DNA of 64,000 nt from assembly GCA_027924585.1 (NCBI GenBank), contig BSBM01001941.1, positions 434,001 through 498,000 of the forward strand. Reading direction: 5' to 3'. Shown in pieces: positions 10,948 through 23,680 of the stretch. Numbering within the stretch: the stretch's first letter is position 1; each line of letters opens with the position of its first letter. This stretch comes from Larix kaempferi (taxonomy: Eukaryota; Streptophyta; Pinopsida; Pinales; Pinaceae). The notes under the pieces were generated by a model. It was not told the origin of the DNA. It did no database searches and was given only the letters and a program-made list of their open reading frames with translations. A program made the translations under genes and the position numbers.

Positions 10948-11517
10948 GGGGAGTTTTGAGGTCTAAAATGGGACTCCTAAGGGAAATAATAAAATAAGAG
11001 TTCTAAATTTTAGAGAGGAAAAAGAAAAAAACTACTTTTTCTTATCGTATTTTTGACATATCTCCTTAACGGTTTACCCAAATTTCAAGTTTTGACACTC
11101 GTTGGATGTGGATTTTAATTCTTCATCCAACTCATACTCACACTGCATACTTCTGAGGCACCCACGACATGAAAAAAAATGTATTTTAATATTAATTTTT
11201 TGTTTGTTTTTATTTATTGAAATTTTGATTTTTTCATGTCATGGGTGCCTCAGAAGTATGCAATGTGGGTATGGGTTGGATGCGGAATTAAAATCCGCAT
11301 CCAACGAGTGCCCAAACTTGAAATTTGGGTAAACTGTTAAGGAGATATGTCTAAAATACGATAAGAAAAAATAGTTTTTTCTTTTTCCCTCCAATTTGTT
11401 ATACAAATTTTACCCTTATAGTTGACATCATCATCTTGAATCCTATTGGTTCTTATAAAGTGAATTTTTATGGTACATTATTTGTTTTGAGGCCCATTTT
11501 TTACCTCAAAACTCCCC
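10948..11517. mobile_element. 570-bp foldback MITE, TA target duplication
   Basis: Terminal inverted repeats begin GGGGAGTTTTGAGGT and end ACCTCAAAACTCCCC, with the pairing extending to about 25 bp. TA flanks both ends (10946-10947, 11518-11519). Inside, about 165-bp arms (11013-11178 and 11229-11394) are near-perfect reverse complements around a short AT-rich loop, so most of the element folds into one hairpin. There is no coding capacity. The TA duplication and size suggest a Stowaway-like (Tc1/mariner) MITE, but the termini are not the classical Stowaway sequence. It interrupts the solo LTR 5289-12254. Confidence 0.8.
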
Positions 11518-11867
11518 TAATGCCAGTTCCATATGTTACTAGTGCATTATTTCAGAACAACAAAGTATCAATTGAAAGCACAGTATCATTTGGTGAAAGT
11601 AGCAGTGTCATAAAATAACGACATAGCATACCTCAGTGTACACTGCAGTATCAGCGAGCACATAGTACATGAAGTAAGACATCGGTAGAAGTATGAATTG
11701 AGAGGAAGGAGAAGTCAAGTGATGTATGCAACTTAGTGATAGAGAATCGATTGCATACAAAGGAATCACACAACATAATTATCTTCAGAAGATCACATGA
11801 GTGCACGGTTGAAGTTCAGTAAGTCAGAATCACATTTTGGGTATCTGGGTTGTAGGACGGGGCAAGG

Positions 11868-12015
11868 AGAAAGGGGGTTGTAGACTCCTTCCAGTTGGTG
11901 CTAGAGAAATAGAGGGAGTTGGTGCTTCCTTCAGGTCGAAAGCCTGTAAAACTAAGGGGTCGGTGCTTCCTTCCAGTTGGTGCTGGTAAATACAGGAAGT
12001 TGGTGCTTCCTTGAA
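11868..12015 (+). repeat. Tandem repeat, unit about 47 bp, in the solo LTR
   Basis: Three to four copies of GGTGCTTCCTTCCAGTTGGTG plus an A-rich spacer, homologous to 340-535. ORFs of 82-89 codons over it arise from the repeat. Confidence 0.6.
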
Positions 12016-12569
12016 TGTATTCTTTCTCATTATAAAGAAGCATTCCTTGTTTTTCTCCCAATTGAGTTTCCAATTCAAAATTCATGTGTTCTATGTTCTT
12101 TTTCTTTGTGCATGAATGGATGAATGTTTTATTTATTGATGCATAACTGAAGATAAGAATTAAGTAAAGGCTAATCTATTTAAGAAGGTGAAAATTGTTG
12201 ATAACTGCGCTAATACTGATTCACCTCCCTCTCAGTATTAAATCGATTCCAACATATACAAGCATAATTACCATAGGAATACAATGAAATCATTGTACAT
12301 TCAAATACAAAAAGAATACTTATCTTTAAACAAAGAATATCCAAGCAGCTGGTTGCGCAAGAGTAATTTTCCACCCATCCGTATGCACTATGTCCATCAT
12401 ATACTCTTTCTACTAAGAGGCCACCCCCAAGCTGGGCTATGAGGCCACCGGGAAAAAGGAAACACCTACATGATCCTCTCTCTCCCCACAACCCATTATT
12501 CTCTCAATGCTTAGCAAAATTCTCATCCATATCTCTACATGAATATCACTTAGCCATCACATCCATGGT

Positions 12570-13737
12570 TGTAACACCTTGCTTTTTACCCCAGTATGTA
12601 AATATGTAAATATTGATGAAATGGCCACAAGCCACATCTTAATGGTCCAACATGACCAAATTATGTAATTAGGTACATATTCACTTTTTAATATAAAATC
12701 CATGACTACTACATACTAAAGGATGAAGAAGATATGGGGGGATATAATTCCATAAGAGGGAGAGTGAGAAGGAGGTTAAAAGGGAGATGAACTTAGTGAG
12801 TTAGGATTTAAGTCATTATCCTTAATATTCATTTTATCCTATTTTTTATTAAACCTTCTTTACAAAATTTTATTAACCATAATCTTTGGTTAAATATCCT
12901 AAGCTTGGGATTAGAGGGGAAAATGTGTCCATGTATGCCATTTTTCTTGTTCCTATCATCCTTCATGCCACTTGGCTAGTTCTCAACATCCATATAATTA
13001 TTGAGAACTACTTCATTTTTCCATCATTCTCCCATAATTGATCCATCAGCCGTTGTCAAATCTAAACCACCTTCACCCGTACCATAATCACCCATACTAT
13101 AGACTGGAGCCATACTGATATCATCAGAATTCCTTGGAGTCTTGGAATGAAGAGTTCTGGATGACATGTGCTGGAGCCCTAGAAGGGAATTTGGGTAAGA
13201 AAATCGAGGAATTTTTAACTCACATAAGAGATCCCCATTCCTTGGGTTGTGTAGGCTAATGGGGAAGGAAAACTAGTGGATTGGGATAGTTGTAGCATGA
13301 AAAATCGGTACCTTCTTGTGGTTTAATTGCCCCAACTTGGGGGTGGCCAGTCAAAGAAATACATGGCTTGATAGAGCCTACGGATGGGAGGAACGTCCTT
13401 GTTCTGCATTCAGTTGGCTTATATTTTCATATAAGTATTCACTTGTGTATAAATTGTGTTACGTTTATGTATGATATTTGTTTAACGTAATTGCAATTAT
13501 ATAGTGATTTAATTACATGGAATTATTGGCATTATGTGGTTGCATTCATGTATAATTTTCCTACAATAACTTCATATATGCATATATAAATAATGAGTAA
13601 TCATTTATGCATTTAACTCTGTTGTAAATATTTAATTTAAATAATGGAAAACAAAAATGGAATATCATAGGTGTTTCAGTTAATAATTTGGGTGTTCCAC
13701 GGCCCCAATGGCATCATGAGGACACAGGGGACATGAC
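12570..13737 (+). mobile_element. Solo LTR of the TGTAA...GACA family, plus orientation
   Basis: Starts TGTAACACCTTGC and ends GGGGACATGACA, like the complete solo LTR 40950-42382. The reverse-oriented Tekay-1 LTR is interrupted here: its sequence stops at CATCCATGG (12568) and resumes at CACTCCTTCCAAC (13742), as shown by the intact homologue at 20100-20170. I could not find a clean 5-bp target duplication, so the edges may be off by a few bases or the duplication has decayed. Confidence 0.65.
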
Positions 13738-14693
13738 AATAACACTCCTTCCAACTACCCCACGCAACGTAAGGAAGGCATTCCCCTTTACTGATTCACA
13801 ATTCCCTCGGGAAATCCAACTCTTACAGTGCTTATCAGTGTGTGCAGTAAGGGTCCAACCTATTGCATCTTGTTCAAGAACCTCCTATAGTATTAATTCA
13901 TGGTTTCTCAAGCATTCCAAAGTAGAAAAACTCAATGGGTATGGGTTCCTATATTTCCTGACCTCTATGCTCACCCACAACCATCTAATTTCTCTCAAAT
14001 ATGCAGGTATATTTCCAAATTCAATTTGTTGGGTTTGCACAGTTTGGTATTTGGTAATGAACAACGAAATGGTAATTTTTTGTAGTGTACAAATATGCTT
14101 GTAAAAATATGCATAATGAAAGATGTATGTAAGACTCCAAAATATGAGATAATGGTGGAAAAGATAACTAACATAACTTATGAACATGGAAGAGAGAGGA
14201 ATCTTACAACAGTCATAGAAGTATATTCATCGCATGCTTCCATAACTACATGAGAATGCTTTCCTTACCAACATCACACATGCATTCAATGCTTGTGTAA
14301 AATACTACAAAGTAAGTAATTGGCTCATTTATGGGAAATGACAGAAAATGGATGAGTTCTAAGGTTGACACTCAGGAATAGAGGATTTAATCTCCCATAA
14401 TCCCCCCTTTCCTCCTACCCTCTAGTGGAATCATAGCCCGTCTAGTGGTATTTACACAACCATCTTGGACCCTATTATTATTTTCCAACATAATATTTAC
14501 ATAGCATTCGAATTGGCATGATAATCCAACTAGATAGTGGACCATATAGAAATATTTACATTATGCATGCCTAGCCATTTACTAGTTGGGCCTTGGCCTT
14601 GAGCTTTGCACTAGGAATTCATACTAGAATATTTACATCATTTATTTGATTTGATTTAATATATTCCAAGTCAAAATTGGGGGTATTTTACAC

Positions 14694-15429
14694 TACCCTT
14701 CAGCAATCAACCATGAGAATCATGGAGTGGTAGTGCATTTACATCTTCATTAACAATTATACTTTCATGTAATGAGCAATCCAATTCTACCATGTCTTTT
14801 TCCTTCACAAAAATGGTCTTCATTTTCGTGGTATTTTCCTCTCTTCCATTAATCTTGTTTTCATCTACAACATGACTTATGACTCTTGACCTTCTCTTAC
14901 CTAACCCTTTTATTAAGAAGGGTCTAAACAATATGACCTTACCATGTTTCCCTTAGTTATGGTGTTGGATTTGGCAATATTAATGGAAGGTGCCCTTGCT
15001 TTCCTTTTTCTCTTGAACAAATACTTGTATATTTTTAATGCCTTATCTTTCTCCATTGACCTTTAGTGTAACTAAGTCATTATCTTATCCAACCTATCCT
15101 CTTTCCAAATATCCATTTCAATGCCCTTCTCTCCTAGTTGTACAAGCTACACTTTGTGCATGTCCCAATATTCCATAACCATAGTGAGAGAACATTAGCA
15201 TTCATATAACCAATTCTTGATAAATGGAAATAATTTTATAAATGTCTTATGGTTCTTCTCCATCTCTACCATCCTTCGGACATACATTTGTACCTTTTCC
15301 TTAAAGTTCTTGTTTTCTTGTCGAAATTGAGCATTGATGGACTACAAGGCTTCCTACATATATTTTCTTGCTTTACCAATTCTAGGACTACAAAGTTTTG
15401 GTAGTTGTGCCATGGTCAAGGATTCAACT
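14694..15429 (-). pseudogene. Decayed gag-like cassette of a short retroelement
   Basis: Minus strand from ATG near 15414 (MAQLPKLC) reads with stops through VQMYVRRMVEMEKNH and KALKIYKYLFKRKRKA; the last open part is 14707-14931 (74 codons). It lies between a PBS-like TGTATCAGAGC (15430-15440) and the LTR start TGTAAAATACCCC at 14693. That is the layout of a very short gag-only element. No known domain is certain; it could also be an unrelated ORF. Confidence 0.4.
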
Positions 15430-15440
15430 GCTCTGATACA
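15430..15440 (-). other. Possible primer-binding site of the gag-like cassette
   Basis: Minus strand TGTATCAGAGC equals the tRNA-Met site TGGTATCAGAGC with one G missing. The upstream LTR it would belong to is not recognisable in 15444-19293. Confidence 0.4.
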
Positions 15441-18400
15441 TTATGATCCAAAATAAGGGGACTTATAGCCCATTAGATTCACCAACATAGATACTATGAA
15501 TAAATATATAGCTAACATATGTTCTAAGTCTTGTATGGATCTCTCTATCCTTCTAATGGTTGTAAGGCCTCTATTCTTGGTGTAGCCTACATGCAACAAC
15601 CAACTACAATGAAAATAATAATAGGTATTCTAAGTTGGTTTCTTTGTGGTTCTCACTAGGAAGGCACACAAGCAACTAGTTGCTAGGTCAATAAACCAAA
15701 ACCCTACAAATACATTGTCTCTAAGTAGTTTGTATTTAGGAATGATTATGAGACCTCTATTATCTATGCACTTCTAAATGGATTTAGGCTTCTTGTGCTA
15801 TGTGCAATTTTTTGCTTACCTTACATTGTTTTCAAGCAATGGAAAGCCATGGTCAATTTTAGCTTCAATAGTCAAGCATAGTTGTTTTTTAATAGCTCAG
15901 GACTATATTGACTTGGATGTAAATTTTAATCCATTCAATAGTTAGGCATTGGATAAATGAATAGACACCATCTTCAAGCTTAATGTGGGCATTAGATTTC
16001 CAATTCAAATATTGATTCCTTTAACCCCATAGAATAACATATACCATTCATCAACAAATGAAATGGTACTTAATTAATGAACATATAAGTCACAATTATT
16101 TTTAACCATCAACCACTTAAAAAATATATGGTATGGCACTCATTTTACATATATGGGGATGGTCATTATTTAAGTATATAAAATGGATTTACACAAATTA
16201 GTATAGATGTCTTCACTCCAAGCCAAAGGATTTAATATATAATACTTCCATTTCATACTCCATTCAAAGCACATTAAAATAATAATACACTCCATGCCAA
16301 ATTTTTAGCATATGATACATCCAATGCAAGTTTCCACTCCATTCAAACAACGCCCAAGTTAGAGAAAACACATGCCCATCACCTTGAATTCATCTAGTTG
16401 AAGGAAATTATGCCCCACTGAAGGTAAATTTACTCAGTTGAGGGTAAATATGTCGAGGTAAGAGAAATATGACCTCGGGAAAGAGTATAAAGTCCAATAC
16501 AAAGTTGGTATGGCATGTACAATGTGGCGATAATCTCAACCACTGCTAAAAAATAGCATACAATTGATTAGGGAATAATGGCTTGTGTATGGGTTCATTA
16601 AACTAATAAATAGCTAGAAAAACAAGATTTAGAAACCCCCCTACAATAGTTCACAACTCGATAATTATAATGACCATACATTTCCAACTTGTTAAATACA
16701 TTGGATGATGGAGCTTTGTTTGTTGGTGGTTTTATTCAGAATACCAATGGAGAATAAGATTGTAAATAAATCCATAGAGTTACAACATATTTGGATTCCC
16801 ACACCATTAAGAAAAACCTAGGCAATGAATAGATACAATGCATATTATAAAATCTATCATACAACCATTAATACAACATTAAAAATATCATTTAAACAAA
16901 ACAGACAGAGGAAATCCATGACATATGAATAACATATTTACCCTGGAAACTCCAATTGGAAAACCAACATTCAATGGTTTCTCGGTTCTCTATTTTGGCA
17001 ATCTTTGGCTACAATGCAACTTCTGGACCTCTAGCATTCTTCCTATTCTTCCCTACAAACAAGAAAAATTCCATTTTAGAGTGAAATTACAAGAGGTTAT
17101 AAGATAATTTGGAGTAATGGGAAGTCCAATAAGCCGACCTTTCAACTCCCACCCCTCTCTCTTATTTTCATTTTCTAGTTTATTTAATTCTTGTTTTTTT
17201 TTATTTTGTCTCATTCACTAAAATTTGCAATGCACTTTAAGTTTTTCCTACCCTCATTAATTGTCGAATTACATTTAATTATTGAGTCTTACAACCATTT
17301 ATTGGTTCAGATCTTGTTGTTCTAATAATCCCCCTAAGGTGGATCCTTTGAAGAGTGGGTCAATATCTCCAAGAATTGAGACTGTAGAATTCTATATTCT
17401 TTCCCTTAAATCTAAATCCAAGTTATATGTCAAATAAAAGAGAGGAATAAAGAGGAGGGACATATTTCTCCCAGTTGTTTAATGCTCCTAAGCATGATGG
17501 TCCTTTTCCTTATCACTGTGACAATGTACATGTACTTACACACACATCAACCAACTACCATTCTCAATTCTAATCCAAATAACACAATCAAACACATGAT
17601 TAATGACAAATATTCTTCGAGGGGGAAAAAATATCAATCTTATTCATATGAAAAGGAAAACATTACAACAGCATGAAAACCTTATTTCTAGTTGTTGTGG
17701 ATCTCCTTCACTAGAGTTTTGTATCCTATATCCTTAGGCACGTGCTTTAATAATTTGTTGATGGCGATGTATTGTCTCTTTTATCACATGGAGGAATCAA
17801 TATAGTGATCCCTTTGTATCCACTGAAGATTATTCTGCATCTAAAGAAGTTGAAACTTCCTCCCAACAATGAAGATGTGACCTTTGGACTTCTTTTGTTT
17901 TCTTTGAATTTTCTTAGCACTTGGATGCTTGATATCACTTTCTCTATCTCCACATTTTAGCCATGGATATTCCATTTATATGCCAGTGTGGTGACAAGTT
18001 CAAATTTAAGAGTGTGTGCATGTCACACAAATGTTGTCCATGCATGATCCACACTTGTTACTTTTATAGTTCTCAAGCTTTCTTCCTTAATTTAGGGAAT
18101 TTGAGATGTGGTCATGGTTTTTGTTCTAAACATCTATGGTAGAATATAGTTCGTCTTTAGAATAACCATGATGTTTGTTCTTTTCTTTAAGGAAAATCAT
18201 ATCCACATATCTATAATCATGCAAACAATTAATATGGAGCTTGTATTATTCACCTATTTTATTAATTTTAACTAGGAGTACCTTGTATTCGTGTTCCTCA
18301 TATCAAGGGTGTAAAATATATGTATAACAAAATTCTCCCTAATGTACGAGTTCATAATAGATAATGATGTCCAAAATGCATTACAAACAAAGGATGTTTG

Positions 18401-19293
18401 GTGAATGGGCTAAGGATGAGTTTCACAGGATCCAGATTTGGAAACACCTGCAAAAATAAACTATAAAATGATTATAGTCACAATGATTGTGCTATGGATC
18501 TATGAAAATGAAAAAAAGCATGGCCATGAACAATACACATTGGAGCCATGTCCAACTAGATCGTATCCACTAGTGATACAATGTCGATCTATGTCTTAAT
18601 TTGCAACAAAGAAATGTTGATAATTTGGAATCATATGTCAACTTGACTTTCCAACTTACTCATCATGAAGTTGTACCTTTGTGATCAACTAGGGTGACAA
18701 CATTTTTTGATGATTCCATCATGTCCCATGTAATTCAATATAACCTATCAAGTGTATAAGTTTTTCTATGTGCATAAATGTTATATAGTTGAATACAAAA
18801 AAACATTGTTTGATTACTGGTTATTGTTGTATATTGTTAATAGATGCAATCCAATCCTTCTATAATTATGATGGGTGGAAAGGTAAAAAGTACAATCACG
18901 AGGTGTGAATAAATGATCTAACAACAAACACCTAAATGATCTAACAACAAACACCTAATTGAATAAGTGAATAGGGGTCAATGATGTATACCGACTACAA
19001 GCTATGAGGGAACTAGCTACTAATGCCTGCAAGCCCCTCTAAACCTTATTCCCAAATAATGATTTGAAGTTGATAGGTAGAGATCCATCAAAAGGAGATG
19101 ATTAGTGCATCTCTCATCATTTGACATGAAACATGTAACTAAATTTATTGATGGAAATAAAATTAGCAAATGCACTAGATATTTTCTTGATACTAGGATG
19201 ATCGACATGCATTGTCAAAAATATGAGGAATGGATGACACAAGTTAATAAAATTCCCTTGAGCATGAACACAAAATTGGTACAACTTGGTAAG
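15441..19293. other. No recognisable gene; AT-rich non-coding DNA
   Basis: Both strands are full of stops; the longest ORFs (60-70 codons, for example 16925-17107 and 17482-17676) show no domain or codon pattern. Part of 15444 onward may be LTR of the adjacent cassette, but I could not find its second edge. The only local structure is a 23-bp tandem duplication at 18911-18956. Probably old, eroded transposon sequence. Confidence 0.6.
18911..18956. repeat. Two adjacent copies of a 23-bp sequence
   Basis: AAATGATCTAACAACAAACA plus CCT occurs twice in a row (18911-18933, 18934-18956) without mismatches. Confidence 0.85.
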
Positions 19294-20365
19294 TGTAATA
19301 CCCCTAGTTTTGACTAGGAATGTATTTAAATCAAAATTATGTAAATGATGTAAATATGCTAGTATGGATTCTTAGTGTGGAGCTTAAGGCCAAGGCCCGA
19401 CTAGTGAATGGCTAGGCATGTATGAGGTAAATTTTTTTATTTGGACTATGTGGTTGTCTTATCATGGAAATTCAAATTCTATGTAAATATTATGTTGGGA
19501 AATAATATAAAATGGACCAATACGGTTGTGTAATATGGTTATCATCCTTAGAACTCATCCAATAGATTCCATGTGCTTTAAATGATCCAATTAGTTCCTT
19601 TTGAATTATAAATCATTGAATGCATGTGTGAGGGTTGTGGGGAAACTCCTCTCATGTAGTTATGGAAGCATGGGATGAATATACTTCCATGACAATTGTA
19701 AGGGTCCTTTCTTCTATAATTAGAAGTTATGTTAGTTGTCTTGTCACCATTCCCTCCTATCCTTTGGATACAACCACTCAATTTCTATTTCTCATGCAGA
19801 TTTACACTACATAAATTTTTCGGCCTCATGTTGTCATACCATTACCATCACTAGATTGTGTAATACCAAAAAATTCGAATTGGAGAACAAAGCTGTAGAT
19901 TTGAGGGAAAAAGAGAGATGGCTATAGGTGAACATAGAGGTTGGGAAAGATAGGAACCTTTACCCACTGAGTTTTTCTACTTTATCATGCTTGAGAAGCC
20001 ATGAATTAATGCTACAGGAGGTGCTCCAACATCATACAATATATTGGACTCTTACTATAGTATTGGTTCGATTTCGAGAGGGAACTCTGGATTAGTGAAG
20101 GGAAATTCCTTCCTTGTGTTGTGTGGGAAAGTTGGAAGGAGTGCCATGGAAATGATGGTTGAGTGAGATTCCTGTAGATATCTGGATGATAATTTGGCTA
20201 AGAATTGAGAGTAGTATGGGTTGTAGTCTAAGAGATAGCAACATGTAGGTGTTTCCTTCACCCTAGTGGCCTCATACCCAGCTTAGGGGTGGCCTCTTAG
20301 CATAAATAATGTATGATGGAAAAAATGCCCATGGTTGGGTGGAAAATTTCTCTTACACAACCAGT
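19294..20365 (+). mobile_element. Truncated LTR of the TGTAA...GACA family, plus orientation
   Basis: Starts TGTAATACCCCTAG at 19294. It carries the family box GCTTAAGGCCAAGGCCC (19382-19398) and the segments seen reversed in the Tekay-1 LTR (CCATGAATTAATGCTA, GGCCTCATACCCAGC, GGGTGGAAAATTTCTC). Homology stops at about 20365 in CACAACCAG, about 330 bp short of the expected end, where the Tekay-2 LTR begins. It is therefore either truncated by Tekay-2 or continued off-copy; no target duplication was found. Confidence 0.7.
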
Positions 20366-20395
20366 TGACAACAACCCTCAAAATTCCGCAGTTCC

Positions 20396-20735
20396 GCAAT
20401 CTGCGATGCAAGACTCGGAAAGTCGAAGCGCCAAAATACTTGACACTATAGAAATGTGCCCCTAACTTCCGTATTCTACAGTGTGGGATTCGAAATTGCG
20501 GAGTGCAAAAATTATCGACACTACATAAATGCACCCCTGACTTCTGCATTTTGTAGTACGGAAGTCGGAAAGTTGGAGAGCCAAAATACCCGGCGCTACA
20601 GAAATGCACCCCTGACTTCCGCATTCCACAATGCAGAAGTCGGAACTGCAGAGTTCCCAAAATGCCTGACGCTGCAGAAATGTACCCCCGACTTCCGCAT
20701 TCAGCAATGCGGATGCAGAAAGTTGGGAGCTAGCC
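20396..20735. repeat. Hairpin-bearing tandem repeat (about 75-bp unit) in the Tekay-2 3' LTR
   Basis: Four to five units; each holds GACTTCCGCATTCCRCARTG followed by its near reverse complement GCGGAAGTCGG, then a GCGCCAAAATACC spacer and ATGCACCCCT. The homologous array in the 5' LTR is 32590-33030. It is richer in CG dinucleotides than its surroundings. ORFs on both strands here are repeat by-products. Confidence 0.75.
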
Positions 20736-22305
20736 ATGCCCTGTTATAGTCAACTTCCCAAGCTTATAACTTCTTCATCTTGAGTCCGAATTTGACAAGT
20801 TCGGTACCCTTGGAAATATATTGGAGATCTATATCCACTGGTGTGATCCCTTACCATATTTGAGTTCTCTGACTTGGCCATATTTCCAACTGAAGCATAA
20901 CTCAAATTCCCTCACTGCTTCTTTACCCTTCTGCAAGGAACTCTGCCTACCTTCTACCATGACTTCTCCCTTCACCTAACCCACAGATGGGTCATGAAAC
21001 ACAACAAGGGGTTATATAATTCCTCCCCCAAGTCTAGATGAATCCAAGCAGTCCCTCTTAAAGGTGAATGCAATGCATACTAAATACATATTATGAAACT
21101 CAAACTGGTCAATACATCTACCTCCTGCAAGGTTAGCAGTACATTAAACTCATGCAAATGATGAAGCATTCAAACATGAACTCAGCCTCACACTCAGACT
21201 TATACATATTTCCCTATTGATCAATTTCATGTAATCATTCATTCAATAACTTGAACATAACATGTATATCATAACATAGGGAAACTAGCATAATTTTACA
21301 CCACATGAAGTAATTATCTTTAAATGGAACTATCTAAGTAACTGGCTAAGTGAGAGCAATGTTCCACCCAACTATAGGGTCTAGCCTATACTCTTTCAAC
21401 TGAGAGACCACCCCCAATATGGGCTGTGTATCCACTAAGGAGGGATAAATAGGCTCTCTCACAGTCAATGTTTCATCCCCTTGCTAAGCCAACCTACAGT
21501 TGGGTTTATCAAGCATGCAAGGGAATAGGGAGGGTGGTGCTAAGCCAGTGAGCTCAACCACAGAGCTACATGAATCTCAACTACTCAACAAACATGACAC
21601 CCACAATACCTACCTCACCCAATGCAAAGAAGGACCCTTTCTCTACTGCAGAGTCCCTCAGGGCCCCTTCCCTCCAATGCTCTTCAGGGTGGGCCTAGAA
21701 AGTTCCAAAATTTTGTTTTCATGAGACTTTAGCCTTCACTGGATTTATCAAGCAGATCCAACCTCTGTCTTGCCTTATTCTCAAATATCCTAGTTGGGAT
21801 CTTCTTAAGGTTGTGTCCAAAGCTCTGTCCTGCAAATCAGTCTTTTGCTATCAGACCCAGGTGTTTTCATGGGTTTACTAAGCTTCTCACGCTCTGTAAT
21901 TTATCCCCAGGGTCTGATCCATGGATATCCTAATCAATTTACTTCCTACGTAGGGTTTCTATGTGCGTCTGGATATGCAAATTCATGCTTACATAGATTC
22001 ACGATTTCCTTCTCCTTTCTTCACAGATATGTTCTGCAATGCGTGATAACTGAGGTTGTTGGTAAAAAATGGGATAGGGATTAGGGTGAGAGAATTTCCA
22101 ATAGGTAGAGTGGCTTAAGGTACAAGCAAAACATAGCCATACCCTGCCATATGGATTGCAGGGCTGCTCCATACTCCATCGACTTCATGAATGAGCCTTC
22201 TCAACCACCTTATTACAACATAATTAAATGTTAGTATGGGGAGTCAAATGGGTTCACAAATTGACATGTGGCAGCATGGGTTTCAATCCCACAACCACAT
22301 CACCT

Positions 22306-22671
22306 TGTTAGGAACCCATGTCTTTACTTTGTTAGTATATTGTTGTTGGAAGCATATGCTTTGTAAGTCGTCTTGTAGTATTTGTTGATCCATAGTTTGT
22401 ATTATTGTTGTTGGACGTATTTGCTTTGTAAGTCATCTCGTAGTATTTTTTGACCCATAGTTTGTACTGGCCCATGGTATTGACCCATAGTATTGGCTCC
22501 TATACTTAGTATATAAGTTTGTGTTGAGGCCAATGAAGGCACCGTGAAGTTATTTTGTATTGAGCTTGCTCAAAGGAGGTTGCCACCTCGAAGTGGCCTA
22601 CGATCAATAAAAATATTATGTGATCTGATATATTGTGTATTTCATCAATTAGTTGTTGCAGGTTCTTCTCA
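22306..22671 (+). repeat. Reina-B 5' LTR
   Basis: 366 bp, TGTTAGGAACCC...GTTCTTCTCA. It shares GGAGGTTGCC, CCTACGATCAATAAAAATAT and TTGGCTCCTA with the Reina-C 5' LTR, against both 3' LTRs. Confidence 0.9.
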
Positions 22672-22673
22672 TC

Positions 22674-22685
22674 TGGTATCAGAGC
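22674..22685 (+). other. Reina-B primer-binding site
   Basis: TGGTATCAGAGC, two bases after the LTR; perfect initiator tRNA-Met site. Confidence 0.9.
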
Positions 22686-22957
22686 ACTTTCTTGGGCTCA
22701 TTGGGTGAAATTTCTGCCAAATTTTTTTTCGCATCTGTTGCAGGTTCGGATATGGGAATAATCCTTATCCGCTTAATGATGGGAAGTACTTGGGAATAAT
22801 CCCTAAAACTCATTGTGAGGAGTACCATAGGAACCTTGAAGTATCTAGGCCATTGAGAGGACCTGCGAGCAAAAAGGGCAATGACCCCTACCTGATTGAC
22901 TAGTTCCCACCCGTGACGTAAACCAAGAGCTGTCGTTTGTGGAAAAGCAGTTATCAT
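22679..22957 (-). other. Antisense ORF in the Reina-B leader
   Basis: 92 codons, antisense, starting inside ...TTALGLRHGWELVNQVG and containing VLLTMSFRDYSQVLP. Homologous to the ORFs at 33941-34234 and 56512-56793. No known domain. Confidence 0.3.
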
Positions 22958-23680
22958 TTTTACCTGAATTGTGGAGTGAGGGGTACTGCCCCAATACGCA
23001 ATCCATCAGACAACATTGATGGCTGAGTGAATCCTCTGAACCATTAGCCAACTGAGCATACGTGGGGTCCATATCTATTTTCAGCTGCTAAATCACAGAT
23101 TTCCTCTGTCCAGAATTGTTGCCGAGCACTTTCACGCCATTGCAGATCCATCTGTTGCCGGTCACTTCTGCTTCGTTGTAGATCCATCTGTACGTTTCTG
23201 ATATCCTCTGCGGCGTTGCAAATCTATTCCGAGAAAAAATAATAATAATGTTTTTTTGCCATATCTCCCTTGTTTTAGCTTTGTTTCCCTTGAAACTTCA
23301 CTGACACCCCTACAATCCCAATCTTCATATTTCATTCATGAGGACCCTATTCCAAATTCCACTTCCCAAAGCCATAAATCCCACATTTGTCTATTTTTAG
23401 GGTTTTCCATAACTTCTTCGATTTTCACCCAATCGCCTTCAAATTTTGCCACAGTGTTCATTTCCTATTTCTGCTTCTTTGTCCCTCTTTGCCAAATTTC
23501 CTAATTCTTTCACTCTGCTTTTGAAATCCTCATTTTCTGCTTCCCTGTCCATTCGACAGTATCCAAAACCTAGTCAAACCCAAATTACCTATTAGATTTT
23601 TTCCCAAATCAAATTTTCCTTTACTAAAACAGTTTATGATTTTGCTTTTCTACCCACTCAACAAAAAAAAACTGCTAGTT

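Larger units (their letters stand above)
5289..12254 (+). mobile_element. Solo LTR, TGTTG...CAACA family, about 2.3 kb, with nested insertions
   Basis: Starts TGTTGAAATTTTG at 5289 and ends CGATTCCAACA at 12254. The flanking 5-bp target duplication is TATAC at 5284-5288 and 12255-12259. Removing Reina-A (6559-10669 plus its duplication) and the MITE (10948-11517) leaves about 2.3 kb. No internal region, PBS or polypurine tract is present, so it is a solo LTR left by recombination between the LTRs of a former element. The superfamily is not determined. ORFs within it (for example 5535-6688, minus) have no recognisable domains. Confidence 0.85.
5146..14693 (-). mobile_element. Tekay-1 upstream LTR, split into three pieces by later insertions
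   Basis: Pieces at 5146-5288, 12255-12569 and 13738-14693 join into about 1.4 kb. The joined sequence is collinear, in reverse, with the plus-strand LTRs at 19294-20365 and 40950-42382. On the minus strand it starts TGTAAAATACCCCC at 14693 and ends GGGGACATG near 5146, next to the PBS. The first gap is the solo LTR 5289-12254, with a matching TATAC on both sides; the second is the solo LTR 12570-13737. It carries the GAGCTCAAGGCCAAGG-like box (14589-14607) common to this LTR family. The sequence beyond 14693 is the gag-like cassette, so this LTR could be shared with that neighbour. Confidence 0.7.

Noticed and set aside
13688-14187. 138-codon plus-strand and 100-codon minus-strand ORFs
   Set aside because: Inside the reversed Tekay-1 LTR; no similarity to a known domain and homologous LTRs do not keep the frame.
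19105-19317. 70-codon ORF next to the LTR at 19294
   Set aside because: Overlaps the LTR edge, isolated, no domain.
20456-20749. Overlapping ORFs on both strands (also 32534-33163)
   Set aside because: They are periodic readings of the 75-bp LTR repeat, with repeated peptide text and no domain.
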